Notes under the pieces: model-generated | What the model was told of the DNA's origin: nothing | What the model saw: the letters and a program-made list of their open reading frames with translations, nothing else | Database searches by the model: none | Made by a program: the position numbers and the translations under genes | Shown: piece by piece, positions 19,983-31,451 of the stretch | How the letters are laid out: every line of letters begins with the position of its first letter | Position numbering within the stretch: position 1 is the stretch's first letter | From: Bufo bufo | Taxonomy: Eukaryota; Chordata; Amphibia; Anura; Bufonidae | Direction: 5' to 3' | DNA length: 64,000 nucleotides | NCBI RefSeq assembly: GCF_905171765.1 | Contig: NC_053390.1 | Location: forward strand, 305,347,984 to 305,411,983

Positions 19983-20723
19983 TTAAAGGGCTTCTGTCAC
20001 CCCACTAAACTCATTTATTTTTTTGGTGTACTTATAATCCCTATCCTGCGATATATCTATACATTATGTTATTAATCATTTTCGTTCAGTAGATATGTAA
20101 AAAAATGTACTTTTATAATATGCTAATTACCTGTCTACCAGCAAGTAGGGCGTCTACTTGCTGGTAGCAGCCGCAAAAAAACGCCCCCTCCTCTTGTTGA
20201 TTGACAGGGCCAGCCGCGATCTGCTCCTCCGACTGGCCCTGTCTGCATTTCAAAACTTGCGCGCCTGTGTTGATTCGGCGCAGGCGCTCTGAGATAAGGA
20301 GGCTCGCCTCCTAAGCAATCCCTCAGTGCGCCTGCGCCGATGACGTCTTCTCTTTCGGTGACGTCATCGGTGCAGGCGCACTGAGGGAGTGCTGAGGAGG
20401 CGAGCCTCCTTATCTCAGAGCGCCTGCGCCGAATTAACACAGGCGCACGATTTTTGAAATGCTGACAGGGCCAGTCGGAGGAGGAGATTGCGGCTGGCCC
20501 TGTCAATCAACAAGAGGAGGGGGCGATTTTTTGCGGCTGCTACCAGCAAGTAGACGCCCTACTTGCTGGTAGAAAGGTAATTAGCATATCATAAAAGTAC
20601 ATTTTTTTACATATCTACTGAACGAAAATGATTAATAACATAATGTATATATATATCGCAGGATAGGGATTCTAAGTACACAAAAAAAAAAATGAGTTTA
20701 GTGGGGTGACAGAAGCCCTTTAA
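19983..20723. mobile_element. long fold-back MITE, TTAA-flanked
   Basis: TTAA at both ends, termini AGGGCTTCTGTCACCCC and its complement, arms of more than 300 bp folding around a centre near 20350. Non-coding. Confidence 0.85.
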
Positions 20724-21002
20724 GGATAGTCATCCCGTGATGGGATGGACTCTGATGTATATTTATGGTTTAATTGAGTTGGAGTTTATGACTAGGCTCA
20801 TAAGTGGTTTAGTAAAGTTTGATTAAAGTTTGGTTTAATAAACAGGCCATGGCCATTTTTTACCTCCACTCTCCAGTCTGTGTGTTTATTAATGTTTAAT
20901 TATCATGTTTGGGTTGAATTGTGTGAGTCGTGGAAGATGCAGCTGGAAATGTATGAAGCCATGAGTTTTACGTGGATATGACTACTCAGGACAATCCTTT
21001 AT

Positions 21003-21394
21003 TTAAAGGGGTTGTCTGGGTTCAGAGCTGAACGTAGACATATCCCCTTTTTCATACAGGCAGGCCCTCTGATATGAGCATCAGAGCATTTCATGCTCCA
21101 ATGCTCTCCCTTGCTGTATCGAGCAGGGCAAGGGATTTTTGGGGTTACATTTTTACACTGCTAGGTGGAGGCTTCTGCCTAGCAGTGTTGTCAGTGATGT
21201 CACCAGCACTGATGGGCGGGCTTTAGCGCTGCCCTGGGCTGTTCTACAGGCTAGGACAGCACTAAAGCCTGCCCATTAGTTGCCGGTGACCCTGCTTGTC
21301 CCAAAATGCACTGATGCTTATATCAGAGGGGCTGCCTGGGTGAAAATGAGGATATGTCCGGGTTCAGAGCTCTGAACCCAGACAACCCCTTTAA
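21003..21394. mobile_element. TTAA MITE (AAAGGGGTTGTCTGGG termini)
   Basis: Flanked by TTAA; ends AGGGGTTGTCTGGGTTCAG and its complement near 21370. Non-coding. Confidence 0.8.
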
Positions 21395-21518
21395 ATGAAG
21401 CCTACTAGCGATCAGAAGAACAGCAGCTAAAGCCCTCAGCAATCAGCTGGGATTGCCATGAATAGCTGCGGGCAGACACATATTTTTACTTCATTTAAAT
21501 GAATACATTCAAAATTCT

Positions 21519-21696
21519 AATCCTAATCAGGCTGGATAGGGAATAGGTGAGTATAAGGAATCACACAATATCAAATAAGTGGTCCTGATACTCTGTCAGC
21601 ACAAGATCATTCCCCACCCCCTATTGGGCTTGTGCTGACTTCATATTGTGTGATTCCTCATACTCACCTATTCCCCTGTCCAGCCTGATTAGGATT
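21519..21696. repeat. short fold-back element
   Basis: AATCCTAATCAGGCTGG and its complement bound arms of about 75 bp that also share GAATAGGTGAGTAT and GGAATCACACAATAT. No coding capacity. Confidence 0.65.
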
Positions 21697-21732
21697 CGAT
21701 TATGTGGTTAAGCTACAAAATATTTTAGATAA

Positions 21733-23786
21733 TCTAATATATAAAGCTGAATGTGTGTGTGTGTGTGTGTGTGTATGTCCGCTAAAGGAATCCGTACCGT
21801 CGCATTTACAATCACGAAATTTGGCACATAGGTACATCAGGTGTCCGGGAAGGTTTTAGACCAGGTCTCAGCTCTCTAGGATGCACCGTTCCTGAGATAT
21901 TCCCAAAAAATGCGTTAGCCAATAGAATCTTGGTCATATGACCCTTATCAGCCAATAGAAGCTCGCAGGTTCTTCAGTCTCCACATACACAGTTTTTCTC
22001 CAGGTTTCCATAACAATCCAGCCTTTTATGTTCACTGCTGTAGGATAGCTTTAAAGGAAATCTGTCACAAGGATAATTGCTATAGAAGTAAAGCGATGGC
22101 CTAATAGCACTTAGTACCTTATTTCAAGATGGGTCTTTGTTCCAGCAATAGATGTTTTTATACTCTGAAAATCCAGTTTATTTGGTATGCGAATGAGCCA
22201 GTAAGGTGCCCAGAGGGGCGTCACTCTTGCAGGAAGGAGCCCAGAAACGTCCCCTGCCACAATGTGTCCACCCTCAAAAGACTTAAAACCCCACCCCCAG
22301 ATCCCACTAAGCCACGCCCCTGATCTAGTTAGGTCATGCCGCCACTCCTGAGCCGATGGGGATTGAAAAAATGAAGTTAAAAATCAACTTATAGGTCCCG
22401 CTAAGCCACTCCCAGATCTGGTTATGCCACGCCACCTCCCACTCCTGAGCCGACGGGAATTGAAAATATGAAGGTAAAAATCAACTTCTGTCAGCTACAG
22501 AGGTAAGAGGGAGGGTGACTTTCTCCCTGCAGCTCACACTCAGACAGTACTGTGCTGCTGTCTTAGAGTGAGCTGTTCAAAAGGAGACACCCTGATCCAG
22601 TTAGGCCCCGTCCCCTCCCACTCCTCAGCCGACTGAGATTGAAAAAATTAAGTTAAAAATCAACTTCTAGGTCCCGATAAGCCACGCCCCGATCTTGTTA
22701 GGCCACTCCCCCTCCACTTCTTAGCTGACAGGAATTTAAAAAATGAAGGTAAAAATCTATTTCTGTCAGCTGCAGAGGTGGGAGGGAGGGTGACTTTCTC
22801 CCTGCAGCTCACACTCAGACAGTGCAGTGCTGCTGTCTTAGAGTGAGCTATTCAAAAGGACACACCCCTGATTCGGTTAGGCCATGCCCCTTCCCACTCC
22901 TCAGCCGACTGAGATTGAAAAAATGAAGTTAAAAATCAACTTCTAGGTCCCGATAAGCCACGCCCCAATCTGGTTAGGCCACTCCCCCTCCACTTCTGAG
23001 CTGACAGGAATTGAAAAAATGAAGGTAAAAATCAACTTCTGTCAGCTGCAGAGGTGGGAGGGAGGGTGACTTTCTCCCTACAGCTCACACTCAGACAGTG
23101 CAGCACTGCTGTCTTAGAGTGAGCTATTCAAAAGGACATGCCCCCGATCCAGTAAAGGCCACTGTTAAAGGGGCGGGCCACTGTGAAGGTCACTGTCAAG
23201 GGGGTGGTATGCTGTGAAAGTCATTGTTAAAGGGAACCTGTCACCAGGATTTTGTGTATAGAGCTAAGGACATAAGTTGCTAGATGGCCGCTAGCACATC
23301 CGCAATACCCAGTCCCCATAGCTCTGTGTGCTTTTATTGTGTAAAAAAAACTATTTGATACATATGCAAATTAACCTGAGATGAGTCCTGTATGTGAGAT
23401 GAGTCAGAGACAGGACTCATCTCAGGTTAATTTGCATATGTATCAAATCAGGTTTTTTACACAATAAAAGCACGCAGAGCTATGGGGACTAGGTATTGCG
23501 GATGTGCTAGCGGCCATCTAGCAACCCATGTCCTCAGCTCTATACACAAAATCCCGGTGACAGGTTCCCTTTAAAGGGAAAGGCTGCTGTAAAGGTCAAA
23601 GTTAAGGGGGTGGGCTGCTGTGGAGGTCCAATTTTAAGGGACGGGGGACTGTGGGGGGGTCAGTGTTAAGGGGTGGAGGGCTGTGGAGGTCACTGTTATA
23701 GTGGATAGTGTTGATATCTTTTAACGACACATACAAACATTAAATTAAATAGATTAAATATACCCAAAGTCGGATCCTTCAGCTAG
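21733..23786 (+). mobile_element. Helitron-like element 1
   Basis: Starts TCTAATATATAAAGCTGAATG after an A and ends TTCAGCTAG before T, matching Helitron rules (5' TC, 3' CTRR, insertion between A and T). No Rep/helicase ORF, so non-autonomous. It contains tandem units of about 277 bp (CTCACACTCAGACAG at about 22527, 22805, 23085) and a nested MITE (23227-23574). Confidence 0.75.
23227..23574. mobile_element. TTAA MITE (AGGGAACCTGTCACC termini)
   Basis: TTAA at 23227-23230 and 23571-23574, long inverted arms, absent from the corresponding place in Helitron-like element 2, which confirms insertion. Confidence 0.85.
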
Positions 23787-25416
23787 TCTAATATCTAAAG
23801 CTGAGTGTATGTATGTGTGTGTGTGTGTATGTCCGCTAAAGGAATCCGCACCGTCACATTTACAATCCCGAAATTTGGCACACAGGTACATCAGGTGTCT
23901 GGGAAGGTTTTAGACCAGCTCTCTAGGACGCACCGTTCCTGAGATATTCCCAAAAAATGCATTAGCCAATAGAAGCTTGGTCACATGACCCTTATCAGCC
24001 AATAGAAGCTCGCAGGTCCTCCAGTCTCCACATACAGTTTTAATCCAGGTTTCCATAACAACCCATCCATTTATCTTCACTGCAGTAGGAGAGCTTTAAA
24101 GGAAATCTGTCACCAGGATAATCGCTATTGAAGTAAAGCCATGGCCTAATAGCACTTAGTACCTTCTTTCAAGATGTGCCTTTGTTCCAGCAATAGATGT
24201 TTTTATCCTCTGAAAATCCAGTTTATTTGGTATGCAAATGAGCCAGTAAATGCCCACAGGGGCGTCACTCTTGCAGGAAGGAGCCCAGACACGCCCCCTG
24301 CCACAATGCGTCCACCCTCAAAAGACTTAAAACTCCACCCAGGTCCTGCTAAGCCACGCCCCTGATCTGGTTAGGCCACGCCACCTCCCACTCCGGAGCC
24401 GACAGGGATTGAAAAAATGAAGGTAAAGATCAACTTCTGTCAGCTGCAGGGGTGGGAGGGAGGGTGACTTTCTCCCTGCAGCTTACATTCAGACAGCACA
24501 GTGCTGCTGTCTTAGAGTAACCTGTTCAAAAGGACATGCCCCAATCCAGTTAGGCAACGCTCCCTCCCACTCCTCAGCCAACTGAGATTGAAAAATTGAA
24601 GTTAAAAATCAACTTCTAGGTCTTGCTAAGCCACGCCCAGATCGGGTTAGGCCAGGCCGCTCCCACTCCTGAGCCGACAGGGATTAAAAAAATAAAGGTA
24701 AAAATTAACTTCTGTCAGCTGCAGGGGTGGGAGGCAGGGTGACTTTTTCCCTGCAGCTTACACTCAGACAGCACAGTGCAGCTGTCTTAGAGTGAGCTGT
24801 TCAAAAGGACACGCCCCTGATCTGGTTAGGTCCCGCCCCCTCCCACTCATCAGCCGACTGAAATTGAAAAAATGAAATAAAAAATCACCTTCTAGGTCCC
24901 GCTAAACCACGGCCTGATCTGGTTAGGCCACGCCCCTCCACTCCTCTGCCAATAGGAATTGAAAAAATGAAGGTAAAAATCAACTTCTGTCAGCTGCAGA
25001 GGTGGGAGGGAGGGTGACTTTCTCCCTGCAGCTTACACTCAGACAGCACAGTGCTGCTGTCTTAGAATGAGCTGTTCAAAAGAACACGCCCCCGATCCAG
25101 TAAAGGCCACTGTTAAGGGGCGTGCTCCTGTGGAGGTCACTGTCAAGGAGGTGGTATGCTGTGAAAGTCACTGTTAAAGGGGAAGGCTGCTGTAAAGGTC
25201 AAAGTTAAGGGGCTGGGCTGCTGTGGAGGTCCAATTTTAAGGGACAGGGCACTGTCAGTGTTAAGGGGTGGGGGGCTGTGGAGGTCACTGTTTTGGAGGC
25301 GGGGTGCTGTAGCTGTCACTATTATAGTGGATAGTGTTGATATCTTTTAACGACACACACAAACATTAAATTAAATAGATTAAATATACCCGAGCGAAGC
25401 CGGATCCTTCAGCTAG
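23787..25416 (+). mobile_element. Helitron-like element 2, directly abutting element 1
   Basis: Begins TCTAATATCTAAAGCTGAG immediately after the CTAG end of element 1 and ends CTAG at 25413-25416 before T. Same internal tandem units (about 277-bp period; CAGACAGCACAGTGC at about 24492, 24768, 25042). The 3' subterminal sequence CCCGAGCGAAGCCGG is a decayed form of the expected GC hairpin. Confidence 0.75.
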
Positions 25417-25906
25417 TTTGTTAATAAAGGTGTTTTTAACGTTCTTTTTCTCAGGCAGTTAACCAATTAAATACTTTAGATGCAAAATCCTATATCTGTA
25501 CACAGTTAACATTCTAAATTCTCCCAATTTTGAGGCTGCTTTTTGCAGTCGGTTTATGCTATGGCATAACTATGTCTAATAGGAAATATGGACAAAGTTT
25601 GTACTAGTGAATGGGGCTTTTGCATAAATTTGCAACGAATCTGCTGCATGTGAATGTACCTGTATGCTTAAAGAGCATGGTCCATCTCACACATTGGTAG
25701 TATATCACTAGGATATGCCATCATTGTCAGAAAGGTTGGGGTCACACCTCTGGAAGTCTCACCTATCTATAGAAAGGGGCCCCCAAAGTGAAAGAGGGCA
25801 ATTATGGCCAACCTCTATGCACTTCTTTGGGAGTGCCTAAAATAGCCAAGCGCCAGTGTAGTACCCCAGACCTGGGGATACAACAATTTGTATATAGTTT
25901 ACATTT
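25417..25906. other. no gene seen
   Basis: Ordinary AT-rich sequence; no ORF, TIR or tandem repeat that I can support. Confidence 0.4.
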
Positions 25907-26811
25907 GTATACAACAAGCTGGGCACTCACTAATACTTGGAACCAAACAATATGATTTAATGTACAATGGACAAATAACAACAATAAAACTCCATATAAA
26001 AAAATCCAGAATTCTAGTGCTGTAATGGTAATGTTTACACTTACGTGTCCGTACCCTTCGTCTGTACCGCGCTAATTTGCATCACACGCTGACCTGCAGA
26101 CGTGTATCGATATCGGTTCACCTTGTGACTGATGACGTCCTCACGCGGGCGATCGGGTGGTTCGATCTCTTGCGGCTTGTAACTGATGGTAACCCTGTAT
26201 TATTTCCCTAGTAAATATTCGCATAGCGCGGTGCTGTGATGAAAAAGAAGATGAAAAATCTGATGTCCGTAATTCAAAGTCCTGCTTGCTCAAAATCGGG
26301 GGGCAGTGGTAAACCGACATCGATACACGTCTGCAGGTCAGCGTGTGATTCGAATTAGCGCGGTACAGACGAAGGGTGAGATCGCGGACACGTAAGTGTA
26401 AACATTACCATTACAGCACTAGTGTCTAAGGACAATCGGCATATACACAGCATATAAATATAAAACCCCTGTAAGATCGCTGCGGTTCGAACTGACTTTG
26501 GATATAATTAATTCGAGTGGATAAGTTTTGGGCCTGTGTAGCAGGACGCCACACACGTGCTATGAAATTTGGTCCTCAAACCATAAAAGTTGGATTTTAG
26601 TTCTCCTTATAAGAGACTATATGGAAAATTTATTCTTGCTCAGGACTATTTTTTATCGATTTTATATCCGATTTAAAGACTGACACTGGTCCATATGCGA
26701 ATTCTGGATTTTATTATATGGAGTTTTATTGTTGTTATTTGTTCATTGTACATTAAATCATATTGTTTGGTTCCAAGTATTAGTGAGTGCCCAGCTTGTT
26801 GTATACATTTG
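25907..26811. repeat. large fold-back element
   Basis: Outer arms (ACAACAAGCTGGGCACTCAC on the left, complement near 26790) and inner arms (CTGCAGACGTGTATCGAT and complement near 26320) form an inverted repeat of about 200 bp per side. The right arm carries about 270 bp of extra sequence between its two blocks. No ORF. Confidence 0.7.
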
Positions 26812-27530
26812 TCTTCTCAGTATACTGGGTGAGCCTATATAGCTGTGAGAACCACTGTTCCATGGTCTGACACCTTGGTGCAGCCTTATTGTATCCTTTA
26901 TTCATATAGTTTGCATTGTTATTTATTTTATTATTTGCATCTGGTTGTATCTTCCAGTGAAGGAATGGTTGACAAAGCTTGGCAAGGAACAGGGCTAACC
27001 TGTCCTGTCAAGAAGGGGAGTTTCAGTCCAGAGACAGGGGAGAGGAAGCACGGTGTAGAGCTCCTGCTCCTGTTACAGATTCTACAGAGAGAACTACTAC
27101 AGTTTTACTCAAGTAAAATCTTGAGACTCCGGACAGCAAAGTGAAATGCTACCACCAGCATTGAAGACACTGCTGCAAGGTGAGGGATTTTACAGCCAAG
27201 ACATCTATCACCAGGCGACTACTACTACTCTCCCCTTTTCCCAGTGCAGTTCTCTATGGTGGTCTGGTCCTCCTGCTGCTGCTTGTTTACAAACTGCAAT
27301 GGGGACGTGCCCGCATACAATCAATGTCCTCAGTGGTATAACACTAGGACAGTGTTTGGCTGCAGCTGTGACATGGCTCCCTGTGCCTGACTGAGGGAGA
27401 GAGAAGCATTCCATCTGCCCCCAGCTCACCTTCCATTCAGGCGCAGGGCCTGGATGGACACAGGGATGTCCACCCTTTCAGTAGCTCACGCTCAGACAGC
27501 AGCACTGCGCTGTCTGAGCGTGAGCTGCAG
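26812..27530. other. no gene seen; short palindrome
   Basis: No supported coding exon. A perfect hairpin AGCTCACGCTCAGACAGC with its complement lies at about 27483-27527. Confidence 0.4.
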
Positions 27531-28240
27531 CAACTGACTGAGGCTTCTCTCACCCCCGATTACGTCACCAAAGGTCCTTTTGCAGGCCTTGAGAGAAGAA
27601 GCAAGAAGAGGATGCCAGCTGCATGATCAATTGGAACAGGTAAGTAATTTATTTTTTATTTTTTAACACCTCAATCTACAATTTACTAAGCATTCTATGC
27701 TTATTTTCCCTTATAACCATGTTATAAGGGAAAATAATACAGGGGATACACTTTAATGGGGTCCGGGGTTGCTTTCATCTCTATCATCTCCTAGCAACCA
27801 TGTGTGAAAATCGCACCGCACTTGCTTGCGGATGCTTGCAATTTTCACGCACTGAAAAAGTATGTGAACCCTTTGGAATGATATGGATTTCTGCACAAAT
27901 TGGTCATAAAATGTGATCTGATCTTCATCTAAGTCACAACAATAGACAATCACAGTCTGCTTAACACAGATAACACAAATAATTAAATGTTACCATGTTT
28001 TTATTGAACACACCATGTAAACATTCACAGTGCAGGTGGAAAAAGTATGTAAACCCTTGGATTTAATAACTGGTTAAACCTCCTTTAGCAGCAAAAACTT
28101 CAACCAAACGTTTCCTGTAGTTGCAGATCAGACGTGCACAATGGTCAGGAGTAATTCTTGACCATTCCTCTTTACAGAACTGTAAAATCACACAAAAATA
28201 TCATATATAATATAAAAAAAATATACAGACATATATATAT

Positions 28241-28478
28241 ATATAGGAAGATGAAGAAAATGAGCAGCACTACGGTCTTGTGGTAAAAGATAGGTGATAT
28301 TTTATTCACACCCAAACGCAATGCAGCATTTCAGCCCTCTCAATGGAGCCTTTGTCAAGCTTGACAAAGGCTCCATTGAGAGGGCTGAAATGCTGCATTG
28401 CGTTTGGGTGTGAATAAAATATCACCTATCTTTTACCATAAGACCGGAGTGCTGCTCATTTTCTTCATCTTCCTATAT
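28241..28478. repeat. 238-bp near-perfect palindrome
   Basis: Arms of 119 bp around AAGCTT (28357-28362) with about two mismatches. Each arm carries GACAAAGGCTCCATTGAGAG. It looks like two copies of one repeat joined head to head. Confidence 0.85.
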
Positions 28479-29486
28479 TTACATTGCTCCCTGTCCAGGA
28501 GTATTTTGGGATTTGCACCTGGCACATCATTGGAGTGCTGCTGACCTTTCTTTTTTCTATGACATATATATATATATATATATATATAATAGATAATAAA
28601 AAAAAATATATATAAAGAAATATATGTTAAAATAAATAAAAATAAAAATAAAGGGACATACATAATTCCACCGAAAACCGGAAGTGACGGAGGAGTGTTC
28701 CACCAACAACCGGAAGCAGTACATCGATATTAGGAGAAAACTCTGAAGCCGATATAACGATCCCCCTTAACCATTTCTAAATATTGGCATCTTTAGTTAA
28801 TATATATTGAACCCCAGACCTACGGCACCATCTTTGTACTGTCTTCTCTTCACTAACTATTGCATAGTTTGTTCATGTGTGTGCCTTCAGCACCATCTAG
28901 TGACCTTTAGCTGTAAGTGCCTCTTTTGCCTTATTAAGTTATGCATATTCATTAGTTCACCTGACTTCCTGCTCACAGTGCTTACCGGGAAAGAGACAGG
29001 CTCCTGCTTCCTTTTCTCCTCACCTCATGGAAGGAGCAGCTGCACATTGTGTGTCTCTTACTAAAGCATCGTCGGTAAGGGATTAATTCATGTTTTTGTA
29101 TTGGTTTTGTGTACATTGTGCTGTATATTCAGTTCTTGTATGTTCATTTTCTTATAGTTTACCTTATCTACTGCCGGTTAATAAAAACCACAGACTACAG
29201 AAACAAGTCTCATCTTATTAACTAGTAGAATGGTGATATCTGCCTGTTGAACTGCATAAAGACCCCGGGGGTACATGTTGTGAGAACAGGACAATCTTAG
29301 TATTTATTTATTTGTTCATTTGTTTATTTAATTACATAATACATAGAAAATACCTATGCGTTCCAGCGTGGAACGCATCTGACGTCACTTCCGGTTCCGG
29401 CATAAAGTGGCGCGAATAAACGCCATTTGCTATTGGATTTGAACATGTATAAATATGTATGAATTTTGTAATCGTATATTCTACAC

Positions 29487-29535
29487 TTGCTCCTGAGGAA
29501 GGGGAACTTATGTCCCCGAAACGCGCTGAGCCATA
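29487..29535 (+). ncRNA. hammerhead ribozyme-like motif 2 (degenerate)
   Basis: CTGAGGA (29493-29499), stem II GGGG/CCCC, then GAAACGCGCTGAGC. Relative to the other copies a T is missing before the cleavage position, so the motif is probably inactive. Stem I GCTC/GAGC is possible. It lies in a promoter-like context upstream (TGACGTCACTTCCGG at 29380-29394). Confidence 0.35.
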
Positions 29536-29663
29536 TATTATGCCGAATAAAGTGTTTGACTTGAAGCCCTCCTGTGGTGCTGTCGTCTGTCACTACCATT
29601 CTACCTGCGATCCTGGCCGGGGGGGTTCTTTAGGTCCCAGGTGTCATGTGCTTATCCTGATGA

Positions 29664-29684
29664 CCCCCCCCCCCCCCCCCCCCC
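29664..29684. repeat. poly-C run, 21 bp
   Basis: Uninterrupted C tract; assembly length may be uncertain. Confidence 0.9.
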
Positions 29685-31144
29685 AGTGAAGTGAGTGAAT
29701 GATTTACTTTTTGTTTGTTTATTATCGTAATATAATGATCACAAATTTTTAATTTATTTTAGATTTACCAAACGGTTTTTCAATAACAATAGTGATATTA
29801 TTTGTTTGCTAGCATTATTGGATGTTTTAACATATTACCGTCCAAGTGCACGAATATTTATTCATTATATTGTATTTACTAACAGAGTGGCGCTCACCAT
29901 TTTTTCATCCCTTTTTTCTTTTCCTTCTTTTATGTGATGGGTGATGGTACGTGGTGATAATCTTTTTCCCATTGACATCACCCCTTGCTTCTACACTTTT
30001 GACATTGCTACTTGAGAGTGTTCTGGGTCTCTCTGAACACTATATATAGAGCTGCCTTCCAGTAATTCGCTGTCCTCTCCTTTTTTTATACATCTAGTCC
30101 TTACCCCTGTTGGCGCCCAGCTTTATTTCATACTGTGGTGGGATTCATTGATCCCTCCAGGTTTGAAGTAACTTCCGATATTTTCATTCACAGAATATTT
30201 TGCCAGTACTGCTGTGGAACATCCAGGTGCTCTTGTGCAAACTGTAGACGTGCAGCAATGTGTTTTTTTGGACAGCAGTGGCTTCCTCTGTGGTATCCTC
30301 CCATGAAATCCATTCTTGTTTAGTGTTTTACATATCGTAGATTCGCTAACAGGGATATTAGTATATGCCAGAGACTTTTGTAAGTCTTTAGCTGACACTC
30401 TAGGATTCTTCTTCACCTCATTGAGCAGTCTGCGCTGTGCTCTTGCAGTCATCTTTACTGAACTTTGAACTTTCTCCATTTATAGACAATTTGTCTTACC
30501 ATGGACTGATGAACAGTTTGGCTTTTGGAGATACTTTTATAACCCTTTCCAGCTTTATGCAAGTCAACAATTCTTAATCGTAGGTCTTCTGAGAGCAAAC
30601 CCAGAACTGGTGAGTGTTTTGTATAGGGCAGGGCAGCTGTAACCAACACCTCCAATCTCATCTCATTGATTGGACTCCACTTCAAATAGCTCTTGGAAAT
30701 GTCATAAATCTAGGGGTTCACATACTTTTTCCACCTGCACTGTGAATGTTTACATGGTGTGTTCAATAAAAACATGGTAACATTTAATTATTTTTGTGTT
30801 ATTAGTTTAAGCAGACTGTGATTGTCTATTGTTGTGACTTAGATGAAGATCAGATGACATTTTATGACCAATTTGTGCAGAAATCCATATCATTCCAAAG
30901 GGTTCAAATACTTTTTCTTGCAACTGTATATTCATTCATTTCTATGGGGCCTGCGTTGCATGAAAAACGTAGAATATAGAACATGCTGCGATTTTCACGC
31001 AATGCACAAATTATGAAAATCACCGCTCATATGCACAGCCCTATTGAAGTGAATGGGTCCGGATTCAGTGCGGGTGCAATGCGTTCACCTCACGCATTGC
31101 ACCCGCGCGGAATTCTCGCCTGTGTGAAAGGGGCCTAAGTGTTA

Positions 31145-31451
31145 GGCCTCATGCACACGACAGTATCAGTTTTTGCGGTCTGCAAAACACAGATACCAGC
31201 CGTGTACAGGTCCCGCACTATGTTACAAATGCCTATTCTTGTCCGCAAAACGGACAAGAATAAGTCATGTTCAATCTTTTTTTTATCATTCTTTTTTTTT
31301 ACGGTGCCTTGGAACGTACATACTGATGCAGACAGTACATGGTGTTCTATCCTCATAATTTATGGCCCCATTAAAATGAATGGGTCCACATCCAATCCGC
31401 AAAAAATGGTGATCAGATGTGAACCAAAAATACGGTCATGTGTATGGGGCC
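31145..31451. mobile_element. Harbinger-type MITE
   Basis: Starts GGCCTCATGCACACGACAG after TTA; the right end GTGTATGGGGCC is followed by TTT, so the duplication has decayed. Same family as 42951-43275. Confidence 0.6.

Larger units (their letters stand above)
28074..30685 (-). pseudogene. Tc1-like transposase, ends only
   Basis: The N-terminal helix-turn-helix part is at 30685-30270 ([20 protein letters not shown], then [16 protein letters not shown]). The C-terminal end is at 28187-28074 (CNYRKRLVEVFAAKGGLTSY, stop). The catalytic DDE core between them is gone, replaced by about 2 kb of unrelated repeats. There are stops and a frameshift near 30470. Confidence 0.75.
27852..30926 (-). mobile_element. 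broken Tc1-like element with replaced core
   Basis: Terminal regions carry AAAAAGTATGTGAACCC at the left and the matching GGTTCAAATACTTTTTCTTG at the right, with long matching subterminal repeats. The right end abuts TA. The middle (about 28190-30145) is unrelated to Tc1. Confidence 0.75.
27570..31135. mobile_element. Harbinger-type repeat split by a Tc1 element
   Basis: The left piece (to about 27851) and right piece (30929-31135) resemble the repeats at 45984-46735 and 48155-49171: TTATTTTCCCTTATAAC palindrome, GAAAATCGCACCGCA, GGTGCAATGCGTTCACCTCA, and the end GTGTGAAAGGGGCC followed by TAA. The left boundary is uncertain. Confidence 0.6.

Noticed and set aside
22129..22323. 64-codon ORF repeated at 24174-24365
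   Set aside because: Present in both Helitron-like copies but not conserved as protein and without domain.
26845..27394. Two adjacent plus-strand ORFs that might be a small gene
   Set aside because: No recognisable domain, no splice signals I trust, and surrounding sequence is repetitive.
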